DNA of 64,000 nt from Alphaproteobacteria bacterium 32-64-14. GTDB taxonomy: Bacteria; Pseudomonadota; Alphaproteobacteria; Caulobacterales; Hyphomonadaceae. The stretch lies in contig NCEM01000021.1 in the NCBI GenBank assembly GCA_002280725.1, forward strand, positions 41,683-105,682. Direction: 5' to 3'. Under the pieces are notes generated by a model. It searched no databases. It was given only the letters and a program-made list of their open reading frames with translations, and was not told the origin of the DNA. Made by a program: the position numbers and the translations under genes. The stretch's first letter is position 1. Each line of letters opens with the position of its first letter. Positions 54,628-64,000 of the stretch are shown piece by piece.

Positions 54628-55254
54628 ATGATGCCGGGTATCGGCTTCGAGGAAATGATCCTGCTGGTTCTTGTGGCGATCGTCGTGATCGGTCCCAAGG
54701 ACTTGCCTTTGACGATGCGCAAGTTTGGCCGCTTCACGGGCAAGATGCGCGCGATGGCGTTCGAGTTCAAACAGGGTCTGGACGAGCTTGGCCGGCAGGC
54801 GGAGCTGGACGAGCTGCGCAAGGAAGTCGCGTCGCTGAAATCGAGCACGGGCCTGGAAGACATCAAGCGCGACTTCGAGCAGGACCGCATCGATCTCGAG
54901 AAGGATGTGAACTCGGCGCTTGATGAGACCAAGCCGACGACCGTGTCTGCGCCGGTGATCGCGTCCGCCATCGTCGCTACGCATCCTGCTGCGGCCAGCG
55001 CCGTGCATCCCGAGCCGCTGCCTTACGCCGGATTGTCGGCGGACCATCCCGGCTATGACGCCGGCGAGGACTTCCGCATCGACGGCGCGAAGATCGAGCC
55101 TGTGGCTGATGCGGACCAGCAGGCAGCGCCTGAGCCCCATGGGGCCGAGGCAAACGGCGCGGACGGGCACAACGGCGTGCACGTGATACCGGACGATGAA
55201 GTGCGGTCGCCGCCGCCAGCCGCTCCGCCGGTCAAGCAGGATGCGCCTGCCTGA
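54628..55254 (+). CDS. tatB: Sec-independent translocase TatB
   Basis: This 208-residue protein starts MMPGIGFEEMILLVLVAIVV, the membrane helix with the conserved Glu (residue 9) expected in TatB. GPKDLPLTMRKFGRFTGKMR and a coiled amphipathic helix follow, then a long disordered acidic tail. It works with TatC in substrate recognition. AAAGGAG lies upstream. The stop overlaps the tatC ATG (TGATG). Confidence 0.93.
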   Translation: MMPGIGFEEMILLVLVAIVVIGPKDLPLTMRKFGRFTGKMRAMAFEFKQGLDELGRQAELDELRKEVASLKSSTGLEDIKRDFEQDRIDLEKDVNSALDETKPTTVSAPVIASAIVATHPAAASAVHPEPLPYAGLSADHPGYDAGEDFRIDGAKIEPVADADQQAAPEPHGAEANGADGHNGVHVIPDDEVRSPPPAAPPVKQDAPA

Positions 55255-56189
55255 TGGCCAAGAAACCTGACGATAAGAAGAAGGCTGACCAGCCCGAGAT
55301 CGACGAAGTCGAGGCGAGCCGCGCGCCGTTGATGGATCACCTGCTGGAGCTGCGCACCCGCATGGTGCGCATCCTCGTGGTGGTTGGCGTGCTGTTCCTT
55401 GGCGGCTGGTATGTGACCGAGTGGGTGCTGGCCTTCCTGCTCCAGCCGCTCAGCGATGCGGCGCACCGCGCGGGGCGTCCGCTGGAAGAGACCATCGAGA
55501 CGGTGACGACCGCGCCGATGGAGATGATCTTCGTCAAACTGAAGATGTCGTTCCTGCTCGCGGTTGCGGTGTCGTTTCCTTACATCGCCTACCAGATCTA
55601 CGCATTCGTGGCGCCGGGTTTGTACAAGAACGAGCGTTCTGCGGTGCTGCCCTACCTCTTCCTGATGCCGGTGCTGTTCACGGCGGGCGGGGCGCTGGTT
55701 TATCAGTTTGTGCTGCCGACCTTCATGGACCTGTCGTTCAGCCAGGAGTTTACGGCGGCGGGCGCGAAGGTGGTCTACCTGCCGAAGGTCAAGGAATACT
55801 ACGAGCTGACGATCTCGTTGCTGACCTGCTTTGGCTTCGCCTTCCAGCTTCCCATCGTCATGTCGCTGCTGGCGCGCGCGGGCGTCGTGAAGGCGAGCAT
55901 GCTGCGCAAGGGGCGCAAGTTTGCGCTCGTGGTCATTGTCTTCGCGGCGATGTTCATGACGCCGCCGGACCCGTTCAGCTGGGTTCTGCTGTCTGTGCCG
56001 CTGTTCATCCTTTACGAGAGCGGCATCCTCGCCGCCGTGCTGATCGAGCGTGGACGCAAGCGGCGGGAAGCTGTCGATGCCAAGCGCGAGGAAGAGGAAG
56101 CGCGCCGCGAGGCCGCCGAGGAGGCGCGCCGCCGTATCGCTGTCGCTTCGGCGACTGCGCCGCAGGGCACGCTGCCGGCGGGCGAATAG
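55254..56189 (+). CDS. tatC: Sec-independent translocase TatC
   Basis: This 311-residue protein has six membrane helices after the conserved N-terminus SRAPLMDHLLELRTRMVRI; the HL-ELR motif binds the twin-arginine signal. FLPYLFLMPVLFTAGGALVY-like and LLTCFGFAFQLPIVM segments follow. The C-terminal tail (RRREAVDAKREEEEARREA-like) is long and charged, a little longer than usual. It ends 3 bases before a convergent gene. With tatA and tatB it forms the complete Tat system. Confidence 0.93.
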   Translation: MAKKPDDKKKADQPEIDEVEASRAPLMDHLLELRTRMVRILVVVGVLFLGGWYVTEWVLAFLLQPLSDAAHRAGRPLEETIETVTTAPMEMIFVKLKMSFLLAVAVSFPYIAYQIYAFVAPGLYKNERSAVLPYLFLMPVLFTAGGALVYQFVLPTFMDLSFSQEFTAAGAKVVYLPKVKEYYELTISLLTCFGFAFQLPIVMSLLARAGVVKASMLRKGRKFALVVIVFAAMFMTPPDPFSWVLLSVPLFILYESGILAAVLIERGRKRREAVDAKREEEEARREAAEEARRRIAVASATAPQGTLPAGE

Positions 56190-56192
56190 GCT

Positions 56193-58052
56193 TTACGGAT
56201 ATTTCTGCCTGTAGGCTGCCGCGACCGCGTCCGTGATGTCGAGGCGCGGGAGATAGACCTTGAGGTCGCCCATGAACTCGCCGGGGCCGGTGAAGCGGAT
56301 GACTTCGGCGGTGGAGGCGGATGGGTCGGCCATGAGGAAGGTGGCGAGGTTTTCGCGGAACTCGCCTTCCATCTGATTGCGGACATCCTGGGCGGTGAAG
56401 CCGCGGCCGGGCGTTGCGGCGGCGGCATCGATCCTGGCTTTCTGGCCCGTCAGCTCCAGCGCGCGCTGGAAATTGACATAGCGGACGACGGCGGGGCGGG
56501 TGGGCGCAGCAGGCGCTTGCGCCGAGGGTCCCGCCTTCACCATCGCGGCGAGCTGTCCCGAAAGATCGTAGGCCGTGTTGCGGACCACGAAGCTGTCGCG
56601 GCCGGGGGCGTCGTTCGCCATGATGAGGACGCCGGCGCCGGGGTTGGCGGCGCGATAGGCGGCGAGTGCGGTGTTGAGGCGCGCGTCGAAGTCGAAGCGC
56701 AGGGTGCTGAGTTCCTGCTGCATGGTTTGCGACAGGTCGCGCGCAGTGGCCTGCGACGCCTTCATGGCGTCCTGGATGTTCCGCTCTTCGGCGATGCGCT
56801 GCTGGGGCGAGAAGGCGCTGACGTTGCTGTCGTAGGCGATCCCCATTGCGTAGAGTTTCGCTTCTTCAGCGGCGAGCTTGTCCTTCAGCGCTTTCAGTCT
56901 CTGTGTGACGGCGGGCGACAGCGTCATGCCTGCGCCCGGCATCATCGCGTTGGGGGAGGCGTAGAGGATAATCGTGTCTGTGGCCTGCGAGATCTGCTGG
57001 GCTGCGGGCTGGGCTGCGACGGACACGAGCTTCTGGCCCTTCATGCGCCCGAAGGCCTGTGCGGCGCTGACCGTGAGGTCGAGGCCGGGCGTGAAGGCGT
57101 AGACGCCGGGATCGTTGGGGCCGAGGAACACGATGACATCCACACCCGCCAATGACGGATCGGTCTTCAGGAATTGCTCGAACTCGTTCTGGAAGATTTC
57201 GAGGGCTTCACCACGAACCAGGCTGACCTCGTCGCGATAGTCCCGCATGGCGCGCTGGATGCGCATGTCCATCGCGTCGGCCTTTGCCTTCATGCTGGCC
57301 TGCTCGGCTTCATTGAGCGCCGCCGCCTGGCTGTCCCAGATCGCGAGCTGCATGCGCTGCTGGCTCTGCAGGTCGGATGTGGCGGTCCAGTATTGCTTGA
57401 GGCGCGGCTCGGCGCGCTGGCGCCAGACGTCCTCCGTGCCGCTGTAGCGGAAGGCGTCCTCGAAGCGGATGTAGGTCACGCGGGCGGGAAGCGTCGGGCC
57501 ATCGGGCGAAGAGGTGACGGCGCGGGGGCCGGCCTTCACGCGCTCGTAGAGATTGTCGCTGACTTCGTAGCGCTGGTCGCGAATGACGACATCCGGCGTG
57601 CGGCCGGAGCGATGGCGCTGGAGCAGGGCGAGGTTGGGATTGCCGGCGGCATAGTCCTTCATCGCCTGGTCAATGGCGGTGGCGATGCGCGCATCTTCGG
57701 CGGCCTGCATCTCAAGCTGGCGGCGGCGGAGGGCGTCGATGGCAGCCTGAGCGTCGGCGAGGGCGGCCTGGTAGGCCTTGGCCTCGGTATCCATGCGCGT
57801 GGCCGACCAGACGGACTGGTTGCGCGCGATGTCGTCTGCGCGCTTTCGCAGGGCGGCTTCCTTGGCGTCGAGCGTGGCCTTGAGGGCGGTGAGTTCGGCC
57901 ATCTGGGGCGGCTGGAGGCCGTAGGCGAGATCGCGCTCCATCTGGTCCATGTCGACCCAGAGCGTCATGGGGCGGACGGTCTGGGCGTGGGCAGGGGGCA
58001 TCACGGCGGATGCGAGCGTGGCGATGGCCAGAGCGCTGAGCAGGTTTTTCAT
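56193..58052 (-). CDS. Secreted protein made of tandem Skp/OmpH-like units
   Basis: This 619-residue protein has a signal peptide ending PPAHAQ (about residue 24). The mature part appears to be four related units. Each has a helical arm rich in Lys, Glu, Gln and Ala and closes with a strand pair around [YG][DE][LV][ST] (YEVSDNLYERV, LDLTVSAAQAF, YDLSGQLAAMV, LDITDAVAAAY). This pattern (N-terminal strand, long arm, C-terminal D-[IL]-[ST]) is that of the periplasmic chaperone Skp/OmpH, which is normally one unit of about 160 residues. A single-chain multi-arm chaperone is inferred. It lies between tatC and serS on the opposite strand. Confidence 0.7.
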   Translation of the reverse strand: MKNLLSALAIATLASAVMPPAHAQTVRPMTLWVDMDQMERDLAYGLQPPQMAELTALKATLDAKEAALRKRADDIARNQSVWSATRMDTEAKAYQAALADAQAAIDALRRRQLEMQAAEDARIATAIDQAMKDYAAGNPNLALLQRHRSGRTPDVVIRDQRYEVSDNLYERVKAGPRAVTSSPDGPTLPARVTYIRFEDAFRYSGTEDVWRQRAEPRLKQYWTATSDLQSQQRMQLAIWDSQAAALNEAEQASMKAKADAMDMRIQRAMRDYRDEVSLVRGEALEIFQNEFEQFLKTDPSLAGVDVIVFLGPNDPGVYAFTPGLDLTVSAAQAFGRMKGQKLVSVAAQPAAQQISQATDTIILYASPNAMMPGAGMTLSPAVTQRLKALKDKLAAEEAKLYAMGIAYDSNVSAFSPQQRIAEERNIQDAMKASQATARDLSQTMQQELSTLRFDFDARLNTALAAYRAANPGAGVLIMANDAPGRDSFVVRNTAYDLSGQLAAMVKAGPSAQAPAAPTRPAVVRYVNFQRALELTGQKARIDAAAATPGRGFTAQDVRNQMEGEFRENLATFLMADPSASTAEVIRFTGPGEFMGDLKVYLPRLDITDAVAAAYRQKYP

Positions 58053-58178
58053 TGGATGGCCCCCGAAGTTGGCGGCGACGTTAGACGTGCGCGGCGTGGG
58101 CCGGAAGTCAGAATGCGCAGTTTCCGCGGGACGCGGGTTCGCGATCCCTGCGGCAGTGGGCCGGGGTGGTCGGGGGAT

Positions 58179-58490
58179 TGGGGTGCGCTGGCCGCTTAAG
58201 CGGGCGCTGAGGGGCTCAACGCAGTGGTGTCATTCCCGGCGCGCGGAACGCGCGAACGGGAAGCCAGGGCTGCGTGGGCCGCTTGTGCGTGGAGCCCCTG
58301 GGTTCCGGCTCACGCGCGATGCGTGTGTCCGGAATGACAATCGTGGGGGTGACGCACATGGCCGGGGAGCGCCTCATCCTGAGCTTGTCGAAGGATGCGG
58401 GCGCGGGGTGCGAGGTCGTGAGCACGGCCTCGTGCTTCCGCCTGCGCTGCGCTTCGGCGCGACGTGTCGACAGGCTCAGCATGAGGCCTG
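58179..58490. repeat. Cluster of dispersed intergenic repeats
   Basis: 58179-58210 is identical to 27131-27162 (32 bases). Inverted arms around TGTCATTCCCGG (58228-58239) and CCGGAATGACAA (58329-58340) correspond to the arms at 10737 and 10865. GTGAGCACGGCCTCGTG near 58419 recurs at 27182. Confidence 0.65.
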
Positions 58491-58612
58491 TCAGCGGGGT
58501 GATGGTTTCCTTGTGAGAGGTGTCGCGCTCCGTCCGGGGCAGGGCGGAGGGCGGAGGGGGCGTGTCTCAGAGACTATGTCAGCCGGGAGGCCGGCCGATT
58601 CACGGCGGCTCC

Positions 58613-58674
58613 CTCCCACAAATTCCGGCGCCAGAGCCTTGGGAAGATGGCGGAAGTTTTTGCGGTTTCCCCCG
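58613..58674 (+). repeat. CCCACAAAT-type element upstream of serS
   Basis: Similar in sequence and orientation to 27773-27836 upstream of valS. Shared blocks are CCCACAAAT, GCGCCAG-GCCTTG-GA and TTTTT-CGGTTTCC. It lies about 88 bases before the serS start. Confidence 0.45.
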
Positions 58675-58752
58675 GATTTGCAAAGGCTGTTTCCCCCTAA
58701 ATCTCCCCCTTGGGAATGGCCGCGCATCGCGTTAGACCCGCGCAATACTTGA

Positions 58753-60288
<1,536 letters not shown>

Positions 60289-60293
60289 GCGCG

Positions 60294-60839
60294 ATGAGCT
60301 TTTCGCTGGTCTGGTTTGCGGCGCAGGGCATCTCGAAGGATGAGTTTCTCGATCGCGCGGCGTTCGAGGACACGGGCGAGATCGACGAATATTTCGAGCA
60401 GGATCATTCGGGCGGGGAGCTGCCGGATGGCTGGTATGTGATCGTCTCGAACGATTTCACGCTGATCGAGCCGGCGCGGCTGGCGAAGTGGTCGGTGGGC
60501 GCGCGGCTGGTGGTGGCCGTGATCCACGAGGGCACGATGAATTCGCTGGCGTCTGAATGGCGCGACGGGAGCCAGGTGTGGTCGGTCTCGCACGATGGCA
60601 GCGAGGGCGGCGAGCAGCTGGATGTGGAAGGCGCGCTGCCGGACGTGTTCGAGGAGCTGAAGGCCGAGGCGATTGCGGCGCAGGCAGAGTCGGCGACGGA
60701 GGGCGGGGGCGTTGATTTCGTGTTCGACATTCCGATCGATCTTGCGGCCGAGATCACGGGCTTCCGCCATGATGAGCTTGGGTTCGATGATGACATCGAA
60801 CCGTTCACCGTGCTCGAGAAGCTGTTTGCCGCGGGGTAG
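60294..60839 (+). CDS. Hypothetical acidic protein (181 aa)
   Basis: It is soluble and strongly acidic, without recognised domains. Segments: LVWFAAQGISKDEFLDRAAF, PDGWYVIVSNDF, ARLVVAVIHEGTMNSLASEW and a C-terminal region with DFVFDIPIDLAAEITGFRHD. It begins 5 bases after the serS stop, so it is likely co-transcribed with it. Function unknown. Confidence 0.7.
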   Translation: MSFSLVWFAAQGISKDEFLDRAAFEDTGEIDEYFEQDHSGGELPDGWYVIVSNDFTLIEPARLAKWSVGARLVVAVIHEGTMNSLASEWRDGSQVWSVSHDGSEGGEQLDVEGALPDVFEELKAEAIAAQAESATEGGGVDFVFDIPIDLAAEITGFRHDELGFDDDIEPFTVLEKLFAAG

Positions 60840-60892
60840 GCGCGCGGGGCGAACGGTGAGAGTGTGCGGCTGGTAACTGGGCGGAGAGTTCT

Positions 60893-61321
60893 ATGTTGCG
60901 GTCGCTTCTGTTTGTGCTTGTAGCGCTTGCTGCGGCGTGTTCCGCGCCGGTGGCGGACGAGGCGAAGGCGCCGGAGCAGACGCCGTTCATCGGCATCGAC
61001 GGAAAGCCGCTGATCACGGCGGATGGCATGCTCGACAACAGTGTGCTGGAAGCGCTGACGGCAAATCCCGCAGCGTGCGCGAAGACGGGGGGCGAGGTGC
61101 GGCCTGTGTGCCTGAGGGGGACGCCGATGTGCGTTGTGCCGTTCCCGGATGCGGGCAAAGTCTGCTCGGACAGCTCGGAGTGCATGGGCACGTGCCGCGG
61201 CGATGGGAGCGCGCAGCCGGAGAAACCGGCGACGGGCATCTGCTCGCGCAACAGCGATCCGTGCGGGTGCTTCCAGATCATCGAGAAGGGTATCGCGCAG
61301 TACATGCTGTGCGCCGACTGA
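60893..61321 (+). CDS. Cysteine-rich lipoprotein
   Basis: This 142-residue protein has signal MLRSLLFVLVALAAAC with a lipobox. The mature part has ten further Cys in the last 80 residues (CAKTGGEVRPVC, GTPMCVVPFPDAGKVC, CMGTCRGDG, CSRNSDPCGCF), which suggests five disulfides. GGAGAG precedes the ATG. No family is recognised. Together with the next gene it lies downstream of serS in the same direction. Confidence 0.7.
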   Translation: MLRSLLFVLVALAAACSAPVADEAKAPEQTPFIGIDGKPLITADGMLDNSVLEALTANPAACAKTGGEVRPVCLRGTPMCVVPFPDAGKVCSDSSECMGTCRGDGSAQPEKPATGICSRNSDPCGCFQIIEKGIAQYMLCAD

Positions 61322-61339
61322 CAGGGTGAGGAGGCTGGG

Positions 61340-61981
61340 ATGGCTGGACGATTGACGCGCATCCTTGCGGCGCTGGCGGCCCTGGTGGCCTGGGGCGGAC
61401 TGGCGATCCAGTACTGGCTTCTGGTCAAGACTTCAGGCGGGCCGTTGCCGGCGGCGTGGCTGTTTCTGGGGTACTTCACGCTGCTGACCAACTCGTGGGT
61501 GGCGCTGATCGCGACGCGCGCGGCGTTGCGCCCTGCGGCGCGTGGCGGGTTGAATGCACCGCGCATGGAGTATGCGGCGGCGGTGTCCATCACGCTCGTC
61601 GGTTTCGTGTATTCGCTGCTGCTGCGCGGTACGTGGCAGCCCGAAGGGTGGCAGGCCGTGGCGGACCATGCGCTGCATGATGTGTCGCCAGTTCTGTTCA
61701 TGCTGTTCTGGTTCGTGCGTTTGCGTGATGGAGCTGGCGCGGGTCCGAAATGGCGCGATGCGCCGTGGGCGCTGGTGTTTCCAATTGGCTATTTCGTCTA
61801 TGCGCTGGGGCGCGGCGCGATCGATGGGTGGTATGCGTACTGGTTTCTCGATCCGGCGCATCAATCGACAGGCGAGCTTGCGATCAGCGTGGCGGCGCTG
61901 GCGGCCGGAGTGGCGGTGCTGGCGCTTGGCTTTGTTTTGCTGGGCCAGGCGGTTGCGCGGACGGGCAAACGACAAGCGTGA
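61340..61981 (+). CDS. Pr6Pr family membrane protein
   Basis: This 213-residue integral membrane protein has six predicted helices. It has the family pattern of WGGLAIQYWLL, FLGYFTLLTNSWVALIAT, YSLLLRGTWQPEGWQ, LHDVSPVLFMLFWF and PIGYFVYALGRGAIDGWY. Function unknown. GGAGG precedes the ATG, 19 bases after the Cys-rich lipoprotein. Confidence 0.85.
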   Translation: MAGRLTRILAALAALVAWGGLAIQYWLLVKTSGGPLPAAWLFLGYFTLLTNSWVALIATRAALRPAARGGLNAPRMEYAAAVSITLVGFVYSLLLRGTWQPEGWQAVADHALHDVSPVLFMLFWFVRLRDGAGAGPKWRDAPWALVFPIGYFVYALGRGAIDGWYAYWFLDPAHQSTGELAISVAALAAGVAVLALGFVLLGQAVARTGKRQA

Positions 61982-62198
61982 AAACCGGCTGCAGCGTGCC
62001 TAGCGATCCCGTCACGTTATGGTGATCCTGCAGCAATTCAACTGTTCCGCGAATTCTTGCGAATGATTTAACATGTCCGGGGGAATGCGCTCGACCGTTG
62101 CTCAACAAAAATTAGAGATAGCTTGCTAAGTGGCGCGCTGAGCATTGGCGCCGTGCCGAGCGTTGGCGCGGAGCGTTGCCGGCTGGTTGGGGGGACTG

Positions 62199-63182
62199 AT
62201 GCAGTATCGACTTTCTGTAATCGTCCCGACGTTCAACCGGACGGAACAACTCGCAACGGCGCTGGCCAGCATCCGCGCCGTTGAGGGTTCCGATCTCAGC
62301 ATCGAGATCATCGTTGGCGACAACGGCAACTGCCCGACCACATCCACGATCGCAGCCGAGTATGGCGCACGTTATGTGGCAGTGGGCCGCCGCGGCGCGA
62401 GCGCTGCGCGCAACGCGGCGATGGCGGTGGCGACGGGCGATTACATCGGCTTTCTCGACGATGATGACGCATGGCTGCCCGGGCATGTGCGCGGGCATCT
62501 GAATCTTCTGGACGAGCGCCCCGAATTCGATGGCGTGATGGGGCAGGTACGTTGCTGCAACACGTCTCTCGTGCCGCTCGGCTGGCCGGACGGGCCGGCG
62601 ACGCATCCGGGTTCGGGCGATGATCTGATCCGCAGGATGCTGTCGGGCTTCTTCCCGCAGATCGGCACCGTGATCGTGCGCGCAAGCGTGCGCGAGACGA
62701 GCGGTGATTTCGATCCCGAACTGATCGGCGGCGAGGATCTCGACTGGCTGCTGCGGTTGGCGAACCGGCATGCGCTGGGGTTCGTTCAGGTTCCCTGCAT
62801 CCTGTATAGCCTGCGTCCGATCGGCGAATACGACGCGCTGCAGAAATCGCGCGTGGGATATGACCGCAAGGTGTTCCGCCGCCACGCCCACAAGATGTGG
62901 CGGATCTGGCGCTCGCCGGGCGAATACATGCGCGCCTACTCCGGCACGCTGATGAACTTCTACCGCTACTTCTGCGACGCGGCGCTGCTGCGCGCGATGC
63001 GTGGCGAGCGCCGGAAGGCGCTGGGGGCCATCTGGCATGCGCTGGGTGTGTTCCCGTTCCGCGGCCTGAAGCACCTCGTGGTGAAGTCTCCGCTGCGCCG
63101 GGCGCTGACCCTGTCGCTGTTCTCGTGGGGCGCCCCCCATATCATTCCGCTGCCAATCTGGTTGGCGGTTCTTCACATCTGA
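62199..63182 (+). CDS. Family 2 glycosyltransferase
   Basis: This 327-residue GT-A enzyme begins YRLSVIVPTFNRTEQLATAL. The nucleotide-binding Asp in VGDNGN and the metal-binding triplet in GFLDDDDAWLPG are typical of GT2. Further on GGEDLDWLLRLANRHAL carries the ED-W motif for acceptor binding. Substrates are unknown; it may act in surface polysaccharide or lipid glycosylation. ATG 62199 has GGGGGGA upstream; earlier in-frame codons do not encode a recognisable start. It is not part of an obvious polysaccharide cluster. Confidence 0.88.
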   Translation: MQYRLSVIVPTFNRTEQLATALASIRAVEGSDLSIEIIVGDNGNCPTTSTIAAEYGARYVAVGRRGASAARNAAMAVATGDYIGFLDDDDAWLPGHVRGHLNLLDERPEFDGVMGQVRCCNTSLVPLGWPDGPATHPGSGDDLIRRMLSGFFPQIGTVIVRASVRETSGDFDPELIGGEDLDWLLRLANRHALGFVQVPCILYSLRPIGEYDALQKSRVGYDRKVFRRHAHKMWRIWRSPGEYMRAYSGTLMNFYRYFCDAALLRAMRGERRKALGAIWHALGVFPFRGLKHLVVKSPLRRALTLSLFSWGAPHIIPLPIWLAVLHI

Positions 63183-63251
63183 CGCCCCTGATTTGACTTC
63201 GGAGCGCTAACGGGACAGGCAGGTCTGTCCTGTCCGCAGCGCGACGAGGCC

Positions 63252-63905
63252 ATGAGCGACATCGATCCCAGATTTCAGGCGGCGCGGCTGGTGCTGGCGC
63301 TGCGCCAGGCTGGCGTCACCGACCAGCCGGTGACGGAAGCGCTGGAGCGCACGCCGCGCGACGTGTTCGCGCCCAAGGCTTTCGCGGAAGACGCTTGGGA
63401 GAATGTCGAGCTGCCGATTGATTGCGGGCAGACGATGACGCGCCCTGTGACGGTGGGCATGATGCTGCAGGCGCTGGATGTGCAGCGCGAGCATACGGTG
63501 CTCGAGGTCGGTTGCGGGTCCGGCTATGTGGCGGCGGTTCTGTCGCGGCTGGCGCGGCGGGTCTATTCGGTCGATCGCTTTCGCACGCTGGTGGAGCGGA
63601 CCAGGGCCGCGGTGGAGCATCTGGGGCTTTCTTCGCGCGTCGAGGTCCGGCTGGGCGATGGGCTGATGGGCTGGACCGAGGCTGCGCCGTTCGACCGGGT
63701 GCTGCTGATGGGGGCGGTGACGGGGTTGCCCGAGGATATCGCGCGGCAGGTGGGCGCAGGCGGCATCGTCGTGATGCCGGTCATGCGCGACGGGCAGGGG
63801 CTCATCCTGCGCCTGCAGAAGCAGCCGGATGGCGCATTTGCTGAGCAAATCATCGCAAAAGAGGCATTTCCGCCGCTGATCCCCGGGGTCGCGCGCGAGC
63901 TTTGA
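63252..63905 (+). CDS. pcm: Protein-L-isoaspartate O-methyltransferase
   Basis: This 217-residue enzyme methylates isoaspartyl residues to repair aged proteins. Typical motifs: TPRDVFAPKAFAEDAWEN, LPIDCGQTMTRPVTVGMMLQAL and the SAM loop VLEVGCGSGYVAAVLSRL. RQVGAGGIVVMPVM follows. In many alphaproteobacteria it lies downstream of serS with surE; surE is absent here and four other genes intervene. Confidence 0.92.
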   Translation: MSDIDPRFQAARLVLALRQAGVTDQPVTEALERTPRDVFAPKAFAEDAWENVELPIDCGQTMTRPVTVGMMLQALDVQREHTVLEVGCGSGYVAAVLSRLARRVYSVDRFRTLVERTRAAVEHLGLSSRVEVRLGDGLMGWTEAAPFDRVLLMGAVTGLPEDIARQVGAGGIVVMPVMRDGQGLILRLQKQPDGAFAEQIIAKEAFPPLIPGVAREL

Positions 63906-64000
63906 GGGCTTGGGGTTCCGTCTGCAGGCGGGTTCAGCTTCCGGCAAGTTTTTCGGGGCAGTCTGCAGGCCGATTGACCTGCGGAGATCACGGCATGGGC

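Noticed and set aside
57949..58752. 267-codon plus-strand frame upstream of serS
   Set aside because: Runs through repeat clusters and the antisense of a signal-peptide region.
63995..64000. ATG near the right edge with GGAG 8 bases upstream
   Set aside because: Only six bases are visible; it may begin the next gene but cannot be supported.

Overview
The window looks like chromosome of a high-GC alphaproteobacterium, most likely in or near Caulobacterales (Hyphomonadaceae-like; inferred). The markers are a PopZ-type polar protein upstream of valS, a Pcm-like methyltransferase next to tolC, and the block SPOR protein - nagZ - scpA - scpB - tatA - tatB - tatC - serS - pcm. No phage genes, transposases, rRNA operon or CRISPR array were seen. 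Two tRNA genes (Asn, Cys) are present, both on the minus strand.

Left part (1-20.9 kb): the window opens with an unusual divergent locus. A minus-strand pair encodes a large protein with a TRAFs-binding-like repeat domain plus two trypsin-like protease domains (cut by the window edge) and a GH108-type muramidase without signal peptide. Facing away from them is a membrane protein with TrkA-N/Rossmann and ryanodine-receptor (RyR) domains. Next come a two-domain TetR regulator, a lipoprotein built from an internal duplication, a PAS/HisKA_2 sensor kinase, a TonB-dependent receptor, a minus-strand group (RlmD-like methyltransferase, MntP, HrpB) and a molybdate transporter in the order modB-modC-modA.

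Middle (21-46.6 kb): a secreted four-part protein (redoxin-like, cytochrome c, copper monooxygenase-like, EF-hands), the two tRNAs, a Pcm-like gene with tolC, popZ-valS, an isoaspartyl peptidase lipoprotein, VOC and aldo-keto reductase genes, a DUF2855 gene under an FNR-like box, two toxin-antitoxin modules (ParE-type, and DUF433 with a PIN-like partner), ilvD, several membrane proteins, xth, an orphan ExbD behind a BlaI/CopY-like operator, a nitroreductase, small lipoproteins, erpA and dgt.

Right part (46.6-64 kb): the conserved SPOR-to-pcm block. Between nagZ and scpA it is interrupted by a minus-strand Abi-like HEPN gene. Back to back with that gene lies a strong promoter - hairpin - terminator unit of about 95 bases, which looks like a small RNA gene. 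This HEPN toxin plus RNA pair is the best candidate for an uncommon defence or toxin-antitoxin system here. SerRS carries an extra segment of about 78 residues. A 619-residue secreted protein built of Skp/OmpH-like repeats lies between tatC and serS. Intergenic gaps near 9, 10.8, 27 and 58 kb hold dispersed repeats, including one 32-base sequence present twice without change.
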